Assembly (NCBI GenBank): GCA_013139345.1
Contig: WTAY01000190.1
Span: 1 to 13,828, forward strand
DNA length: 13,828 nt
Direction of reading: 5' to 3'
Source: Methylophaga sp.
Lineage (GTDB): Bacteria; Pseudomonadota; Gammaproteobacteria; Nitrosococcales; Methylophagaceae
Shown: positions 1 through 7,875 of the stretch, piece after piece
Layout of the letters: each line of letters starts with the position of its first letter
How positions within the stretch are numbered: position 1 is the stretch's first letter
Notes under the pieces: model-generated
What the model saw: only the letters and a program-made list of their open reading frames with translations
The model's database searches: none
What the model was told of the DNA's origin: nothing
Translations under genes and position numbers: made by a program

Positions 1-2
1 AG

Positions 3-77
3 GCTAAATTAATTACCCTTATTCAAGAGTCGCTTGCTGGTAAGCGCGGTGTTGTAACAGATGAGGATCTAGATTAA
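3..77 (+). CDS. C-terminal end of an unidentified protein (cut by window edge)
   Basis: An open frame enters from the left edge and runs 24 codons to a TAA at 75-77. The visible tail reads AKLITLIQESLAGKRGVV followed by TDEDLD, a charged, acidic end. I do not recognise the family from this fragment. That it is a real gene end is supported by the strong hairpin terminator only a few bases after the stop, and by the convergent fabB gene, which needs a + strand neighbour to end here. Without the upstream sequence no function can be given. Confidence 0.6.
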   Translation, partial: AKLITLIQESLAGKRGVVTDEDLD

Positions 78-82
78 ATAAA

Positions 83-118
83 AAGGCCACCTTAAATAGG
101 TGGCCTAATTTTTTTCTT
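83..118. terminator. Bidirectional intrinsic terminator between the left-edge gene and fabB
   Basis: A perfect stem pairs 84-92 with 98-106 (AGGCCACCT / AGGTGGCCT) around a 5-base loop. On the + strand it is followed by AA and a long T-rich run (109-120). On the minus strand the sequence after the stem is TTTTTATTTA, so it can also end fabB transcripts, whose stop lies at 141. It is GC-rich in an AT-rich context and sits exactly between convergent genes. Confidence 0.9.
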
Positions 119-140
119 TTTGAAAAAGCGAACTAAAAAA

Positions 141-1358
141 CTAATCCGTTAATTTCTCAAATACTAAACTCGCGTTAGTTCCACCAAAACCAAAGCTATT
201 CGACATAATTGTCTTCAAACCTGCATTATCTTTACGTTCACGGATAATCGGTACGCCTTCTGCTTCAGGATCTAAGTTTTCAATATTGGCAGAGGCAGCA
301 ATGAAGTCATTTTCCATCATTAGCAAACAATAAATTGCTTCCTGCACACCTGCGGCACCCAATGAATGACCAGATAATGATTTAGTAGAACCTACTAGTG
401 GTATATTATCGCCAAACGCTTTCTTAACAGCACCTAACTCAGCTAAGTCACCAACTGGCGTACTCGTACCATGTGCATTAATGTAATCGATTGGTGCATC
501 AACTGTAGAGCTTGCAAGTTGCATACAACGCACAGCACCCTCACCTGATGGAGCGACCATGTCATAGCCATCCGATGTAGCAGCATACCCTGTCAACTCA
601 GCGTAAATTTTTGCGCCACGAGCCTTCGCATGTTCATACTCTTCTAATACCAGCACACCACCACCACCGGCAATGACAAAACCATCGCGGTCAGCATCAT
701 ATGCACGAGAAGCTTTATCTGGTGTGTCGTTATATTTAGTTGATAATGCACCCATTGCATCGAATAAAGAACTCATAGTCCAATGCTCTTCTTCAGCGCC
801 ACCGGCAAATACAATATCTTGTTTGCCAAGTTGGATTTGCTCCATGGCATTACCAATACAATGTGCACTTGTTGCACATGCTGATGACATTGAGTAATTG
901 ACACCTTTAATCTTAAACGGTGTTGCTAAGCAAGCTGATGTGGTACTACCCATAACTTGAGTTACGCGGTAAGGACCAACTCGGCGAATACCCTTTTCAC
1001 GAAGGATATCGGCAGCTTCAACTTGATTGGCTGATGATGCACCACCAGAGCCCATAACAAGGCCTGTCCGAGGATTAGAAACTTGCTCCTCAGTTAACCC
1101 TGAATCAGCAATTGCTTGTTTCATTGAGATGTAAGCATATGCCGCGGCATCTCCCATAAAACGTAATGTTTTACGGTCAATATGCTCTTTAAAATCGATA
1201 TCAACACTACCAGCAACATGACTCCGAAAACCCATATCGGCATATTCTTGTTTAAAGCGGATTCCTGACCGACCTAAACGTAGAGATTCTGTAACTGTTT
1301 CAGCATCCAACCCCAAACATGATGTAATACCTAAACCTGTGACAACTACACGTTTCAT
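141..1358 (-). CDS. fabB: Beta-ketoacyl-ACP synthase I (KAS I)
   Basis: This enzyme condenses malonyl-ACP with acyl-ACP in fatty acid elongation. FabB is the synthase that extends the cis-3-decenoyl-ACP made by FabA, so it is needed for unsaturated fatty acids; it is cytosolic. The 405-residue product is full length for the family. The nucleophile Cys161 sits in SSACATSAHC, the first catalytic His296 in NAHGTSTPVGD, Lys326 in GSTKSLSGH and the second His331 in GHSLGAAG. The Gly-rich C-terminal FGFGGTNAS loop is present. The start ATG is preceded by AGGAAA (minus-strand 1369-1364), which overlaps the fabA TAG stop. With only 9 bases between them, fabA and fabB are one operon. FabB rather than FabF is favoured by the fabA linkage and the KAS I-like sequence. 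Confidence 0.96.
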   Translation of the reverse strand: MKRVVVTGLGITSCLGLDAETVTESLRLGRSGIRFKQEYADMGFRSHVAGSVDIDFKEHIDRKTLRFMGDAAAYAYISMKQAIADSGLTEEQVSNPRTGLVMGSGGASSANQVEAADILREKGIRRVGPYRVTQVMGSTTSACLATPFKIKGVNYSMSSACATSAHCIGNAMEQIQLGKQDIVFAGGAEEEHWTMSSLFDAMGALSTKYNDTPDKASRAYDADRDGFVIAGGGGVLVLEEYEHAKARGAKIYAELTGYAATSDGYDMVAPSGEGAVRCMQLASSTVDAPIDYINAHGTSTPVGDLAELGAVKKAFGDNIPLVGSTKSLSGHSLGAAGVQEAIYCLLMMENDFIAASANIENLDPEAEGVPIIRERKDNAGLKTIMSNSFGFGGTNASLVFEKLTD

Positions 1359-1367
1359 TACTATTTC

Positions 1368-1883
1368 CTAAAAATTATCTGTAGATGTGAATAAACCTAC
1401 ACGTAGATCTTTCGCAACATAAATTTCACGACCATCGACTGATACTGTGCCATCTGCAATTGCTAAGCAAAGCTTACGAGCAATAACACGCTTAATATCT
1501 AATTTATAAGTTACTTTTTTAGCTGTTGGTAGCACTTGTCCAGAGAATTTCACCTCACCAGAACCTAAAGCACGCCCACGCCCAGGGTTTCCATCCCAAC
1601 CTAAGAAAAACCCTACTAACTGCCACATGGCATCTAAGCCTAAGCAACCTGGCATAACGGGGTCACCTGGGAAGTGACAATCAAAGAACCACAAGTCTGG
1701 CGTAATATCTAATTCAGCAATTACTTCACCTTTACCGTATTTACCACCTTCGTTAGAAATGTGAATGATGCGATCCATCATCAACATGTTCGGGGTAGGC
1801 AACTGTGCATTACCGGGACCAAATAACTCGCCACGGCCGCACTGCAAAAGTTCTTCGTATGTATATGATGATTGATTACTCAT
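1368..1883 (-). CDS. fabA: 3-hydroxydecanoyl-ACP dehydratase/isomerase
   Basis: FabA dehydrates 3-hydroxydecanoyl-ACP and isomerises the trans-2 product to cis-3-decenoyl-ACP, the entry step of anaerobic unsaturated fatty acid synthesis. The 171-residue length matches the E. coli protein (172). The hot-dog fold active site is visible: His70 in FFDCHFPGDPVMPG and Asp84 in GCLGLDAMWQ. The conserved GWDGNPGRGRALG and GEVKFSGQV segments follow. It is the first gene of the fabA-fabB operon. The upstream gap to the secretion-system terminator (about 90 bases) must hold its promoter. The ribosome binding site is modest (AAGAAGAG before the ATG). I saw no clear FabR or FadR operator. Confidence 0.97.
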   Translation of the reverse strand: MSNQSSYTYEELLQCGRGELFGPGNAQLPTPNMLMMDRIIHISNEGGKYGKGEVIAELDITPDLWFFDCHFPGDPVMPGCLGLDAMWQLVGFFLGWDGNPGRGRALGSGEVKFSGQVLPTAKKVTYKLDIKRVIARKLCLAIADGTVSVDGREIYVAKDLRVGLFTSTDNF

Positions 1884-1912
1884 GTGCTCTTCTTATAAGT
1901 TTGCAATAGTCC

Positions 1913-1941
1913 ATAATATCACGACCAGCTAAAAACAAGAA
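1913..1941 (-). promoter_or_regulatory. Candidate sigma-70 promoter of fabA-fabB
   Basis: Read on the minus strand, a TATTAT -10 box (1918-1913) lies 17 bases after a TTCTTG hexamer (1941-1936). The -10 matches five of six consensus bases but the -35 is weak. The position is right: it is 30 bases upstream of fabA and below the preceding terminator. AT-rich sequence gives such matches easily. Confidence 0.35.
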
Positions 1942-1973
1942 AAGATCATGAGTACTTTCTATATTTCTGATAT

Positions 1974-2006
1974 AAAAAAAGCCATGAGCTTGACGCTCAT
2001 GGCTTT
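1974..2006 (-). terminator. Intrinsic terminator after the TolC-family gene
   Basis: A perfect 12-base-pair stem (1978-1989 with 1995-2006, core GCCATGAGC) closes a 5-base loop. On the minus strand it is followed by a run of seven T (complement of 1974-1980). It lies 28 bases after the stop of the outer-membrane channel gene and separates the secretion operon from fabA-fabB, which is transcribed in the same direction. Confidence 0.92.
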
Positions 2007-2033
2007 AGATTTGTTTCGAACTATGGTCTAGTG

Positions 2034-3359
2034 CTATTTATTATCAACTACTGCACTTGTTTCAGGTAATGCTACTTGCAGAGTTTGCAATAAACTCCCT
2101 GTACTATTTAACACTCGGTACAGAGCAAATAGCTGATCGTACTCCGCATTAACTAATGCTTGGCGAGCAACAAAAACTTCATTTTCAGAATCTAATAAAT
2201 CAAGCAGTGTTCTCTGACCTAAACTAAATTGTTGTTGGTAGGCATTTCGAGAGTTTTCACTTGAATCAACATGTAACTGAAAAAAGCCCATTTGATTATT
2301 AACAGTTTCTAATGCATTCCATGATAGGCGCACACTTTGCTCAACTTGACGGTATGTATTATTACGAATCTCTGATGCTTGATTAATCAAATAAGCAGTT
2401 TCTTCGCGACGGGCTTTATCTTTACCACCATTTAACAAGTTATAACGTAAACGAAACATGGCTGTTACATCATTATTATGTCCATCTATACCATCAAGAT
2501 CGTTGTTTGCAGTTGTGCCTAATTCAAAGTCAACTCGAGGATAAAATACAGCTGCAGCTGTATCATGTTGTGCATTTGCCGAATCTATATCAGCATTTGC
2601 AGATTTTAATGTTGGGTGATTCTCTATCGCTAAACTAATAGCCTCATCAAGTGTTTCTGGAATTGAACTTCTTGGCGATGCGGGATCTGATAAACTTTCC
2701 GCTACTTCACCCACGACACGTAAGTAGTTAGTCTCTGCATCGCGAAGGTTACTTTGCTCTGCTATTTGGTTTGCTTTAGCAAGCGCTACACGACCTTGAC
2801 TCTGATCCATGTCCGCCTTACGTCCAACACCTCGTTCACTACGTAAACGAATTTGATCATGTGTTCGCTCGTGAGCTTCAAGATTAGTAGACGTTAATTC
2901 AACTAGTCGTTGTCTACGTAATACATTGAGGTATGCTTCAACAGCTTCTAAGCCTGTATTTTCCGCTGCACCAAAGACACTATAAGCACGAGAGTTTGTA
3001 CGGGCTGTATGACGAAGTACTTCATTTTTTGTTTGCATTCCATCAAACAACATTTGACGTAAATTGAGGCTTGCCTCATCACGATTTTTGTGGATATTTC
3101 CATGTGATGTTGGTGTTCGTGTTGTTGGACTATCTGTAGACTCATAGCCCGTACCAATTGCTAAATCAATCGTTGGCAAATAACCAGCACGCGCTTGTGC
3201 AATCTCTTTAGATACAGCATTTCGCTCATTACCAGCCGCTAACACATCTGGGTTTGTTTTAATCGTGGTCCCTACTGCCTCCTCCAACGAAGCCGACCAT
3301 ACGGATACTGAAGTAATTAAGTATAAGAAAACCCCAATCATTGTATTTTTCAATTTCAT
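2034..3359 (-). CDS. TolC-family outer-membrane channel of a type I secretion system
   Basis: This is the outer-membrane exit duct that docks onto the HlyD adaptor and ABC exporter encoded upstream. The 441-residue product starts with a Sec signal peptide (residues 1-23, Lys-containing n-region, hydrophobic core, VWSA cleavage site). The mature protein shows the two repeated helical halves of the outer membrane efflux protein fold. The first half has TNPDVLAAGNERNAVSKE and RAGYLPTIDLAIG, the second has NHPTLKSANADIDSA and FYPRVDFELG. The C-terminal half has the usual QQQFSLGQRTLLDLLDSENE segment. The start ATG follows GGGAG at good spacing. Operon context and similarity point to the type I secretion (AggA/LapE-like) subgroup rather than drug efflux. 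A 123-base gap separates it from the regulator gene, so it may also have its own promoter. Confidence 0.9.
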   Translation of the reverse strand: MKLKNTMIGVFLYLITSVSVWSASLEEAVGTTIKTNPDVLAAGNERNAVSKEIAQARAGYLPTIDLAIGTGYESTDSPTTRTPTSHGNIHKNRDEASLNLRQMLFDGMQTKNEVLRHTARTNSRAYSVFGAAENTGLEAVEAYLNVLRRQRLVELTSTNLEAHERTHDQIRLRSERGVGRKADMDQSQGRVALAKANQIAEQSNLRDAETNYLRVVGEVAESLSDPASPRSSIPETLDEAISLAIENHPTLKSANADIDSANAQHDTAAAVFYPRVDFELGTTANNDLDGIDGHNNDVTAMFRLRYNLLNGGKDKARREETAYLINQASEIRNNTYRQVEQSVRLSWNALETVNNQMGFFQLHVDSSENSRNAYQQQFSLGQRTLLDLLDSENEVFVARQALVNAEYDQLFALYRVLNSTGSLLQTLQVALPETSAVVDNK

Positions 3360-3400
3360 CTAACTACTCCCAACTAAACTTGTATTCCATCTTCAAAATT

Positions 3401-3424
3401 AAAGTGTGTCACAAAACACACCTT
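3401..3424 (-). other. Leader hairpin or weak terminator between regulator and TolC-family genes
   Basis: On the minus strand AAGGTGTGT (3424-3416) pairs with ACACACTTT (3409-3401) around a 6-base loop. That gives nine pairs including one G-U. The sequence after the stem is AATTTT, too T-poor for a strong terminator. It sits just after a candidate -10 box, so it could instead be a 5' stem-loop on the tolC-like mRNA that limits expression or protects the transcript. Confidence 0.45.
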
Positions 3425-3432
3425 ACCACATT

Positions 3433-3438
3433 ATTATA
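3433..3438 (-). promoter_or_regulatory. Candidate -10 box of an internal promoter for the TolC-family gene
   Basis: A perfect TATAAT lies on the minus strand 74 bases before the tolC-like start codon. No good -35 hexamer stands 16-18 bases further upstream, so the promoter would need an activator, or the match is chance in AT-rich sequence. The 123-base gap after the tightly packed genes upstream makes a separate promoter plausible. Confidence 0.3.
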
Positions 3439-3482
3439 AAGAAACCTATCACCTATACTTCTTAACTTATTGTATTCAGACA

Positions 3483-4130
3483 TCATTCTCGTAAATCACG
3501 AAAAAATATTGCCAAAGACAGGCGATCTGCAAGGCTCATTTTCTGAAAAATAGTCGTTAGATGTGCTTTAACAGTACGCTCTGTAATTGACATGTTTTTG
3601 GCAATCATCTTATTTGTTGCACCATGACTCACAAATTGAGCTACTTCAAGCTCTTTTGGAGACAATGTCGATACAGCTTGTCGCTGTACCTCATTAACTT
3701 CTGGAACATAGGCTAACTCATCAATTAAGCCCGAAATAACATACCGCTCAATCCAGACCTCTCCATGAATAATGCATTGAACCGCCTCATTTAATTTATC
3801 AAGCGATTCTGAAGTGTCAAAATACCCACGAACACCATGTTTTAATAATGAAATTTGCTCAGTACTAGCACAACTCGGACCAACAATTAAAATCCGTACG
3901 TTAGGATTAATTGATTTAATATCCTTAATTGCTGCCACTTCATCATTATCTAGAATGGAACTCTGACAGATGATCAAGCTCACTTCTTCCGCTGTAGATG
4001 AAGATAAATACTCTTCTAGGCCACTACTTGTAAGGATATTAAATGACTTTAATAACGCAGATTTTATTGCCTGAGATAAATCATTATCAGAAGCAATAAT
4101 GTGAAAATTAGCTTTAACCATTGAAGTCAT
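3483..4130 (-). CDS. LuxR/NarL-type transcription regulator with degenerate receiver domain
   Basis: The 215-residue protein has a response-regulator-like receiver fold (about 7-120) and a C-terminal LuxR-type helix-turn-helix (about 155-210: LSPKELEVAQFVSHG, then ITERTVKAHLTTIFQKM). The receiver appears unphosphorylatable. Where the phosphoacceptor Asp should end strand 3 the sequence is LIICQSS, with Gln56 in place of Asp, and the conserved Lys of strand 5 is replaced in GYFDTSE (Asp104/Thr105). At 126-129, after the receiver, lies WIER. This is where VpsT-type regulators have the c-di-GMP motif W[F/L/M][T/S]R; here the first and last residues are kept and the middle two differ. The gene shares an ATGA overlap with the adaptor gene, so it is translated with the secretion operon. 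The inference is control of that operon or of its adhesin-like substrate, without a partner kinase. Start M1 is supported by GAGAAAG; M4 is an alternative. Confidence 0.85.
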   Translation of the reverse strand: MTSMVKANFHIIASDNDLSQAIKSALLKSFNILTSSGLEEYLSSSTAEEVSLIICQSSILDNDEVAAIKDIKSINPNVRILIVGPSCASTEQISLLKHGVRGYFDTSESLDKLNEAVQCIIHGEVWIERYVISGLIDELAYVPEVNEVQRQAVSTLSPKELEVAQFVSHGATNKMIAKNMSITERTVKAHLTTIFQKMSLADRLSLAIFFRDLRE

Positions 4131-5458
4131 CTTTCTCTTAACGCCTCATTTTTAGCTTTAAGAATTGGTTTTAATAAATAATCTAATACCGTTTTCTTGC
4201 CAGTCAAAATATCTACACTCGTGGTCATTCCAGGAATAATATTTAACTTTCCCTTACTACTATCAATATAGTTCTTTTCAGTTCTTAAATAAATCAAATA
4301 AAAACTTTCATCCTTCTCATTAGTAATTGTATCGGCACTAATTCGTTCAAGTTTTGCCGGTAATCCACCATAAATTGAAAAATCATAGGCAGTAAGCTTA
4401 ATCATTGCTTCTTGGCCAGGACGCAAAAAGGCAATATCCGCAGGCCTTATTTTTGCCTCAATTAATAAATTATCTTCAATTGGAACAATCTCTAGCAAAT
4501 CCATCCCAGGTTGAATAATACCACCAACAGTATTAATTTTTAATTGCTTAATGGTGCCTTTTACAGGTGATCTAACTTGAGTTCTCGTTACTCGGTCTTC
4601 AAGTGAAAAGACGGTTTCTTTTGTTCGAGCCAATTCTGCATGGACTTCTGAAAATTGACTTGCTGCCTCTGTTCTAAACTGAATGCGTTGCTCTTCAACT
4701 TTCTGTTTTACTTCTGCTAAGGCAGAACGAATTCTTGGCATTGCCAAACGATTAGCTTCCATTTCACCAAATAGGTCATTCGCCGATCGCTTCAACCGCA
4801 AAATTTCAACCTCTGATAGAACTCCTGCTTCCACTAAAGGCTCAGACATTTTTAGCTCTTGATCACTTAATTCATAGCTTTTATTTAATTGCACCTGCCG
4901 TGCACGTCGCTCAACCAACTCCTGTTGCCTCTGAGCTTCTTGTTGTTTTAAGACACTAACGGCTGAATCAAGTTCTAACCGGCGTGTTTTATACAGTGCC
5001 ATTTCATTTTCAGCTAATATGGGATCCGCTTCTGTAACTTCTGCTGGGATGATAAACCTAACATCCAAGCTTTCCGCTTTTAGGCGAACACTTCGAACAA
5101 GTAGTTCATAATATTTAAGTTCTGTTTCCCTAAATGACGAGGAAAAACGAGTATCATCAATTTTTAAAAGTATCTCCCCTTTTTCAACAATTTGCCCTTC
5201 TGCAACAAGTACCTCAGATAAAATCCCCCCCTCCAAATTCTGAATAACCTGGATTTTACTCGAAGGCACAACCTTTCCATCACCACGAGTGACTTCATCT
5301 AAAGATGTTTCATAAGCCCACCAGCCTGCGGCAAGAAAGAATGCCAATGTTAGGATAAGCAAAGAGTGTCCGACCCGATGTGCCGACTCTAAAGTGGCAG
5401 CACTTACTTCTGACATAAACTCAGCATCATCTGGATGAGTACGTTTTAAAAATGCCAT
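4127..5458 (-). CDS. HlyD/LapC-like periplasmic adaptor of a type I secretion system
   Basis: This membrane fusion protein links the inner-membrane ABC exporter to the outer-membrane channel. The 443-residue product has a cytoplasmic N-terminus and one membrane segment at about 31-49 (LLILTLAFFLAAGWWAY). The first half of the lipoyl/barrel-sandwich domain follows (about 60-102, with QNLEGGILSEVLVAEGQIVEKG). A long Glu/Arg/Leu-rich coiled-coil hairpin spans about 105-290. The second lipoyl half begins with TQVRSPVKGTIKQL (293-306), and a beta-barrel domain contains PGQEAMIKLTAYD and ends with IIPGMTTSVDILTG. This is the complete layout of type I secretion adaptors and the length is usual. It lies 6 bases after the exporter gene and overlaps the regulator gene by 4 bases, so the three are co-transcribed. 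Confidence 0.93.
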   Translation of the reverse strand: MAFLKRTHPDDAEFMSEVSAATLESAHRVGHSLLILTLAFFLAAGWWAYETSLDEVTRGDGKVVPSSKIQVIQNLEGGILSEVLVAEGQIVEKGEILLKIDDTRFSSSFRETELKYYELLVRSVRLKAESLDVRFIIPAEVTEADPILAENEMALYKTRRLELDSAVSVLKQQEAQRQQELVERRARQVQLNKSYELSDQELKMSEPLVEAGVLSEVEILRLKRSANDLFGEMEANRLAMPRIRSALAEVKQKVEEQRIQFRTEAASQFSEVHAELARTKETVFSLEDRVTRTQVRSPVKGTIKQLKINTVGGIIQPGMDLLEIVPIEDNLLIEAKIRPADIAFLRPGQEAMIKLTAYDFSIYGGLPAKLERISADTITNEKDESFYLIYLRTEKNYIDSSKGKLNIIPGMTTSVDILTGKKTVLDYLLKPILKAKNEALRER

Positions 5459-5464
5459 CTTACT

Positions 5465-7663
5465 TTATCCTTTTGACACTTTAATATGGCCTTTTTTAAG
5501 CGCAGTTAATATTTGTTCCCGAGGACCATCAGCGAGTAGGTTTCCTTGATCCATTACAATAATCCTATCAACAAGGCTTAATAGTGATGCCTTATGTGTT
5601 ACTAACAGTAATGTCTTATCCCCTAATTCTGAGGCAAGTTTGGCCTTAAATTGATCTTCAGTGCTGTTATCCATCGCATTGGTAGGTTCATCTAACACAA
5701 GGACCGGTGGGTCTAGCAAGATCGCCCTCGCCACAGCAACACTTTGACGCTGTCCACCAGATAATCCCTCGCCACGTTCACCAACAGGTAAATCAAAGCC
5801 AGCAGGATGACGATTAACAAATTCAGTCACACCTGCAACATCTGCTGCTTTAAGGATAGCGGCATCATCAGCAAATGGTGCACCCATCGCGATGTTATCC
5901 CGAACACTACCAAAAAATAGTACAACATCTTGCGGTGCATACCCCACATTGCGGCGTAAGTCGGCAGGATCAATTTGTCGAATATCAGTGCCATCGAGCA
6001 AAATAGCACCATCAGAAGGCTCATATAAACCCAAGATCAACTTCTCAATCGAACTTTTTCCTGAACCGATGCGCCCGATAAAGGCGACTTTCTCTCCGGG
6101 TTGAATAGAGAAAGAAATATCAGATAAAGCATTCATTGGTTGTTCTGGGTAGCTAAACGAAACATTTTTAAATGTAATGCCACCTTTAAAATCGGGGCGG
6201 TGTAAAAATTCTCGCCCTGATGGCCGCTCAACCGGCAGACTCATCAGATGATTTAGTGAACTTAAAGCAGCTTTTGATTGATGATAACGAGTCAAAATTC
6301 CTGCAACCTGCCCTAATGGTGCGAGTGCTCGTCCTGTCAGAATCGTACTCGCAATAAGTGCACCCATCGTAATCTCACCTTCCGATATTTTATAAACACC
6401 GAATACAACAATACTTACAGAAGCCATCTGCTGTAAAAATGCCGTAAAATTAATAGCTGTTGACGATAAAATACGAGAACGCTGACTATATTTAGAAATA
6501 AAGCCAATCGTTTGTTCCCATTTTCTCTGGATGGGTGATTCGGCCCCAATACTTTTAATCGTTTCAAGCCCAGTGAGGGTTTCAATTAAAGTCGCACTTT
6601 TCTGACCCGAATAACGAAACAGCTGTTGGATAGCTCGCCCTAAAGGCACCTGAATAATAAGGCTGACAATAATCGCTAACGGGATCGCAGCTAACGGTAC
6701 ATAGGCTAATTCACCCGAAATAGTCCAAATCACAAATATAAATAAGAATGCGAAAGGCAAGTCAATCAATGTCGTTAATGTTGTTGATGTAAAAAACTCT
6801 CTAAACGACTCAAACTCTTGCATGCTGTTTGCAAATGAACCAACAGAGTTTGAACGTGATGCCATTTTAATTCCCAGCACCTTTTCGAAAATGGTAGCGG
6901 ACAATATGACATCTGCTTTTTTGCCTGCCATATCTATAAAATAGCCGCGCAACGTCCTTAGCAGCAAGTCAAAAACAAAAACAGTTGCAACACCAATCGC
7001 AAGCACCCATAAGGTTTCTATCGCATGGTTTGGTACGACACGATCATAAACATTCATTACAAATAAGGGCGACGCTAAAGCAAATGAATTTACCAAAATC
7101 GAGGCGATGAAGACTTCACCATAGATTGGCCAGAACCGTAATATAGTTCCCCAGAACCAGTGTTTAGTACGAGGAATCGTTGTTTTCTCAGTACGATTGT
7201 CAAAATGGTGGACAGCTTTGATGAAAATAGCATAGCCCGTATATTGCTCTTTTAATTTATCTAATGAAACTTCAGACTCACCCTCGCCTGATTCAGGAAA
7301 GATAACGGTCGCTGAGTCTTTTTTAAACTCTAAGACAATACACGCCATACTATTTTCTAATAATAATACTGCGGGTAAAACTAGGTTTGATATTTTCCTA
7401 AGGGGGCGCTTAACAGCCTTTGATGTGAGCCCCGCTCGCTCTGCTGCTCGTGAAAATAACTTAGGAGTAAGTTTATTATCAACTAATGGAAGTCCTGCTA
7501 TTAAGGATTCAGCACTATGAGGTTTGTGCAAAAGCTTACTAAGAATTGTTAAGCAACTTAGTAATGGGTCATCAAGCGTCTGCTGGCTATTCTCGGCAGT
7601 CCACTGTACCTTGCTGCCTTCTAATTCCTTGCTGTCTTCTGATGATGTTATATCTTGGTCCAT
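5465..7663 (-). CDS. LapB-like type I secretion ABC exporter (permease plus ATPase)
   Basis: This protein powers one-step export of a large substrate, probably an RTX or adhesin-type protein. The 732 residues form three parts. A C39 peptidase-like domain covers about 30-150; it has Cys37 in DDPLLSC but no catalytic His before the hydrophobic strand (ACIVLEF), so it is likely a non-cleaving docking domain as in the LapB/HlyB group. The transmembrane domain covers about 180-460 (ALASPLFVMNVYDRVVPNHA is the family signature near 195-214). The nucleotide-binding domain covers about 495-725. It has Walker A GRIGSGKSS (530-538), Q-loop YAPQDV, signature LSGGQRQ (634-640), Walker B VLVLDEP (654-660) and switch His690. 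The first position of Walker A is followed by Arg-Ile rather than the commoner Pro-Asn/Arg-Val. It is first in the operon, and its ribosome binding site is weak. Confidence 0.94.
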   Translation of the reverse strand: MDQDITSSEDSKELEGSKVQWTAENSQQTLDDPLLSCLTILSKLLHKPHSAESLIAGLPLVDNKLTPKLFSRAAERAGLTSKAVKRPLRKISNLVLPAVLLLENSMACIVLEFKKDSATVIFPESGEGESEVSLDKLKEQYTGYAIFIKAVHHFDNRTEKTTIPRTKHWFWGTILRFWPIYGEVFIASILVNSFALASPLFVMNVYDRVVPNHAIETLWVLAIGVATVFVFDLLLRTLRGYFIDMAGKKADVILSATIFEKVLGIKMASRSNSVGSFANSMQEFESFREFFTSTTLTTLIDLPFAFLFIFVIWTISGELAYVPLAAIPLAIIVSLIIQVPLGRAIQQLFRYSGQKSATLIETLTGLETIKSIGAESPIQRKWEQTIGFISKYSQRSRILSSTAINFTAFLQQMASVSIVVFGVYKISEGEITMGALIASTILTGRALAPLGQVAGILTRYHQSKAALSSLNHLMSLPVERPSGREFLHRPDFKGGITFKNVSFSYPEQPMNALSDISFSIQPGEKVAFIGRIGSGKSSIEKLILGLYEPSDGAILLDGTDIRQIDPADLRRNVGYAPQDVVLFFGSVRDNIAMGAPFADDAAILKAADVAGVTEFVNRHPAGFDLPVGERGEGLSGGQRQSVAVARAILLDPPVLVLDEPTNAMDNSTEDQFKAKLASELGDKTLLLVTHKASLLSLVDRIIVMDQGNLLADGPREQILTALKKGHIKVSKG

Positions 7664-7722
7664 ACTTACAGCTTTGTCCTAAATAGTCAGCAATTAATAT
7701 CTATCTTACAAAATGCGATACG

Positions 7723-7739
7723 GTTCACAAAGTTCACAA
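7723..7739. repeat. Tandem direct repeat GTTCACAA upstream of the exporter gene
   Basis: GTTCACAA occurs at 7723-7730 and again at 7732-7739, a 9-base period. Read toward the exporter gene it is TTGTGAAC twice. One copy coincides with the TTGTGA that could serve as the -35 element, 60-75 bases before the start codon. It could be a double regulator site at the promoter. Confidence 0.5.
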
Positions 7740-7760
7740 TTATAAATAATTATAATAGAG

Positions 7761-7781
7761 GCTAATCATACTACCATTAGC
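7761..7781. repeat. Inverted repeat GCTAAT-N9-ATTAGC
   Basis: A perfect 6-base inverted repeat with a 9-base spacer gives a 21-base dyad. That size suits a dimeric helix-turn-helix protein such as a LuxR-type regulator. It has no T run and lies between divergent genes, so an operator is likelier than a terminator. Chance is possible. Confidence 0.4.
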
Positions 7782-7850
7782 GTAGTTTGCTAAGTCTCAA
7801 TGCAGACCGGTATTACTTTATATCACTCTCCACCTCTCCATTAGCACTAG

Positions 7851-7875
7851 AATAGATCTATATTTTATATCTATT
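7851..7875. repeat. AT-rich imperfect inverted repeat before the small gene
   Basis: AATAGATCTATA (7851-7862) faces TATATCTATT (7866-7875). The arms match except for two extra bases in the left arm. It lies 45-69 bases before the small gene's ATG, where an operator or promoter element would be expected. Low sequence complexity weakens the case. Confidence 0.35.

Noticed and set aside
673..897. Open frame of 74 codons on the + strand
   Set aside because: It lies wholly antisense to fabB over its active-site region, has no ribosome binding site and resembles no family.
1884..1973. FabR/FadR operator upstream of fabA
   Set aside because: I looked for the known dyads and saw no convincing match.
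5827..6104. Open frames on both strands within the exporter's ATPase domain
   Set aside because: The domain motifs are continuous in the main frame, so these are shadows.
5465..7663. C39 domain read as an active leader peptidase (bacteriocin export)
   Set aside because: The Cys is not in a QxxxxDCG context and no His is at the catalytic strand, which fits a non-cleaving C39-like domain.
7761..7781. Inverted repeat read as a terminator
   Set aside because: No T run follows on either strand, the stem is AT-rich and it stands between divergent genes.
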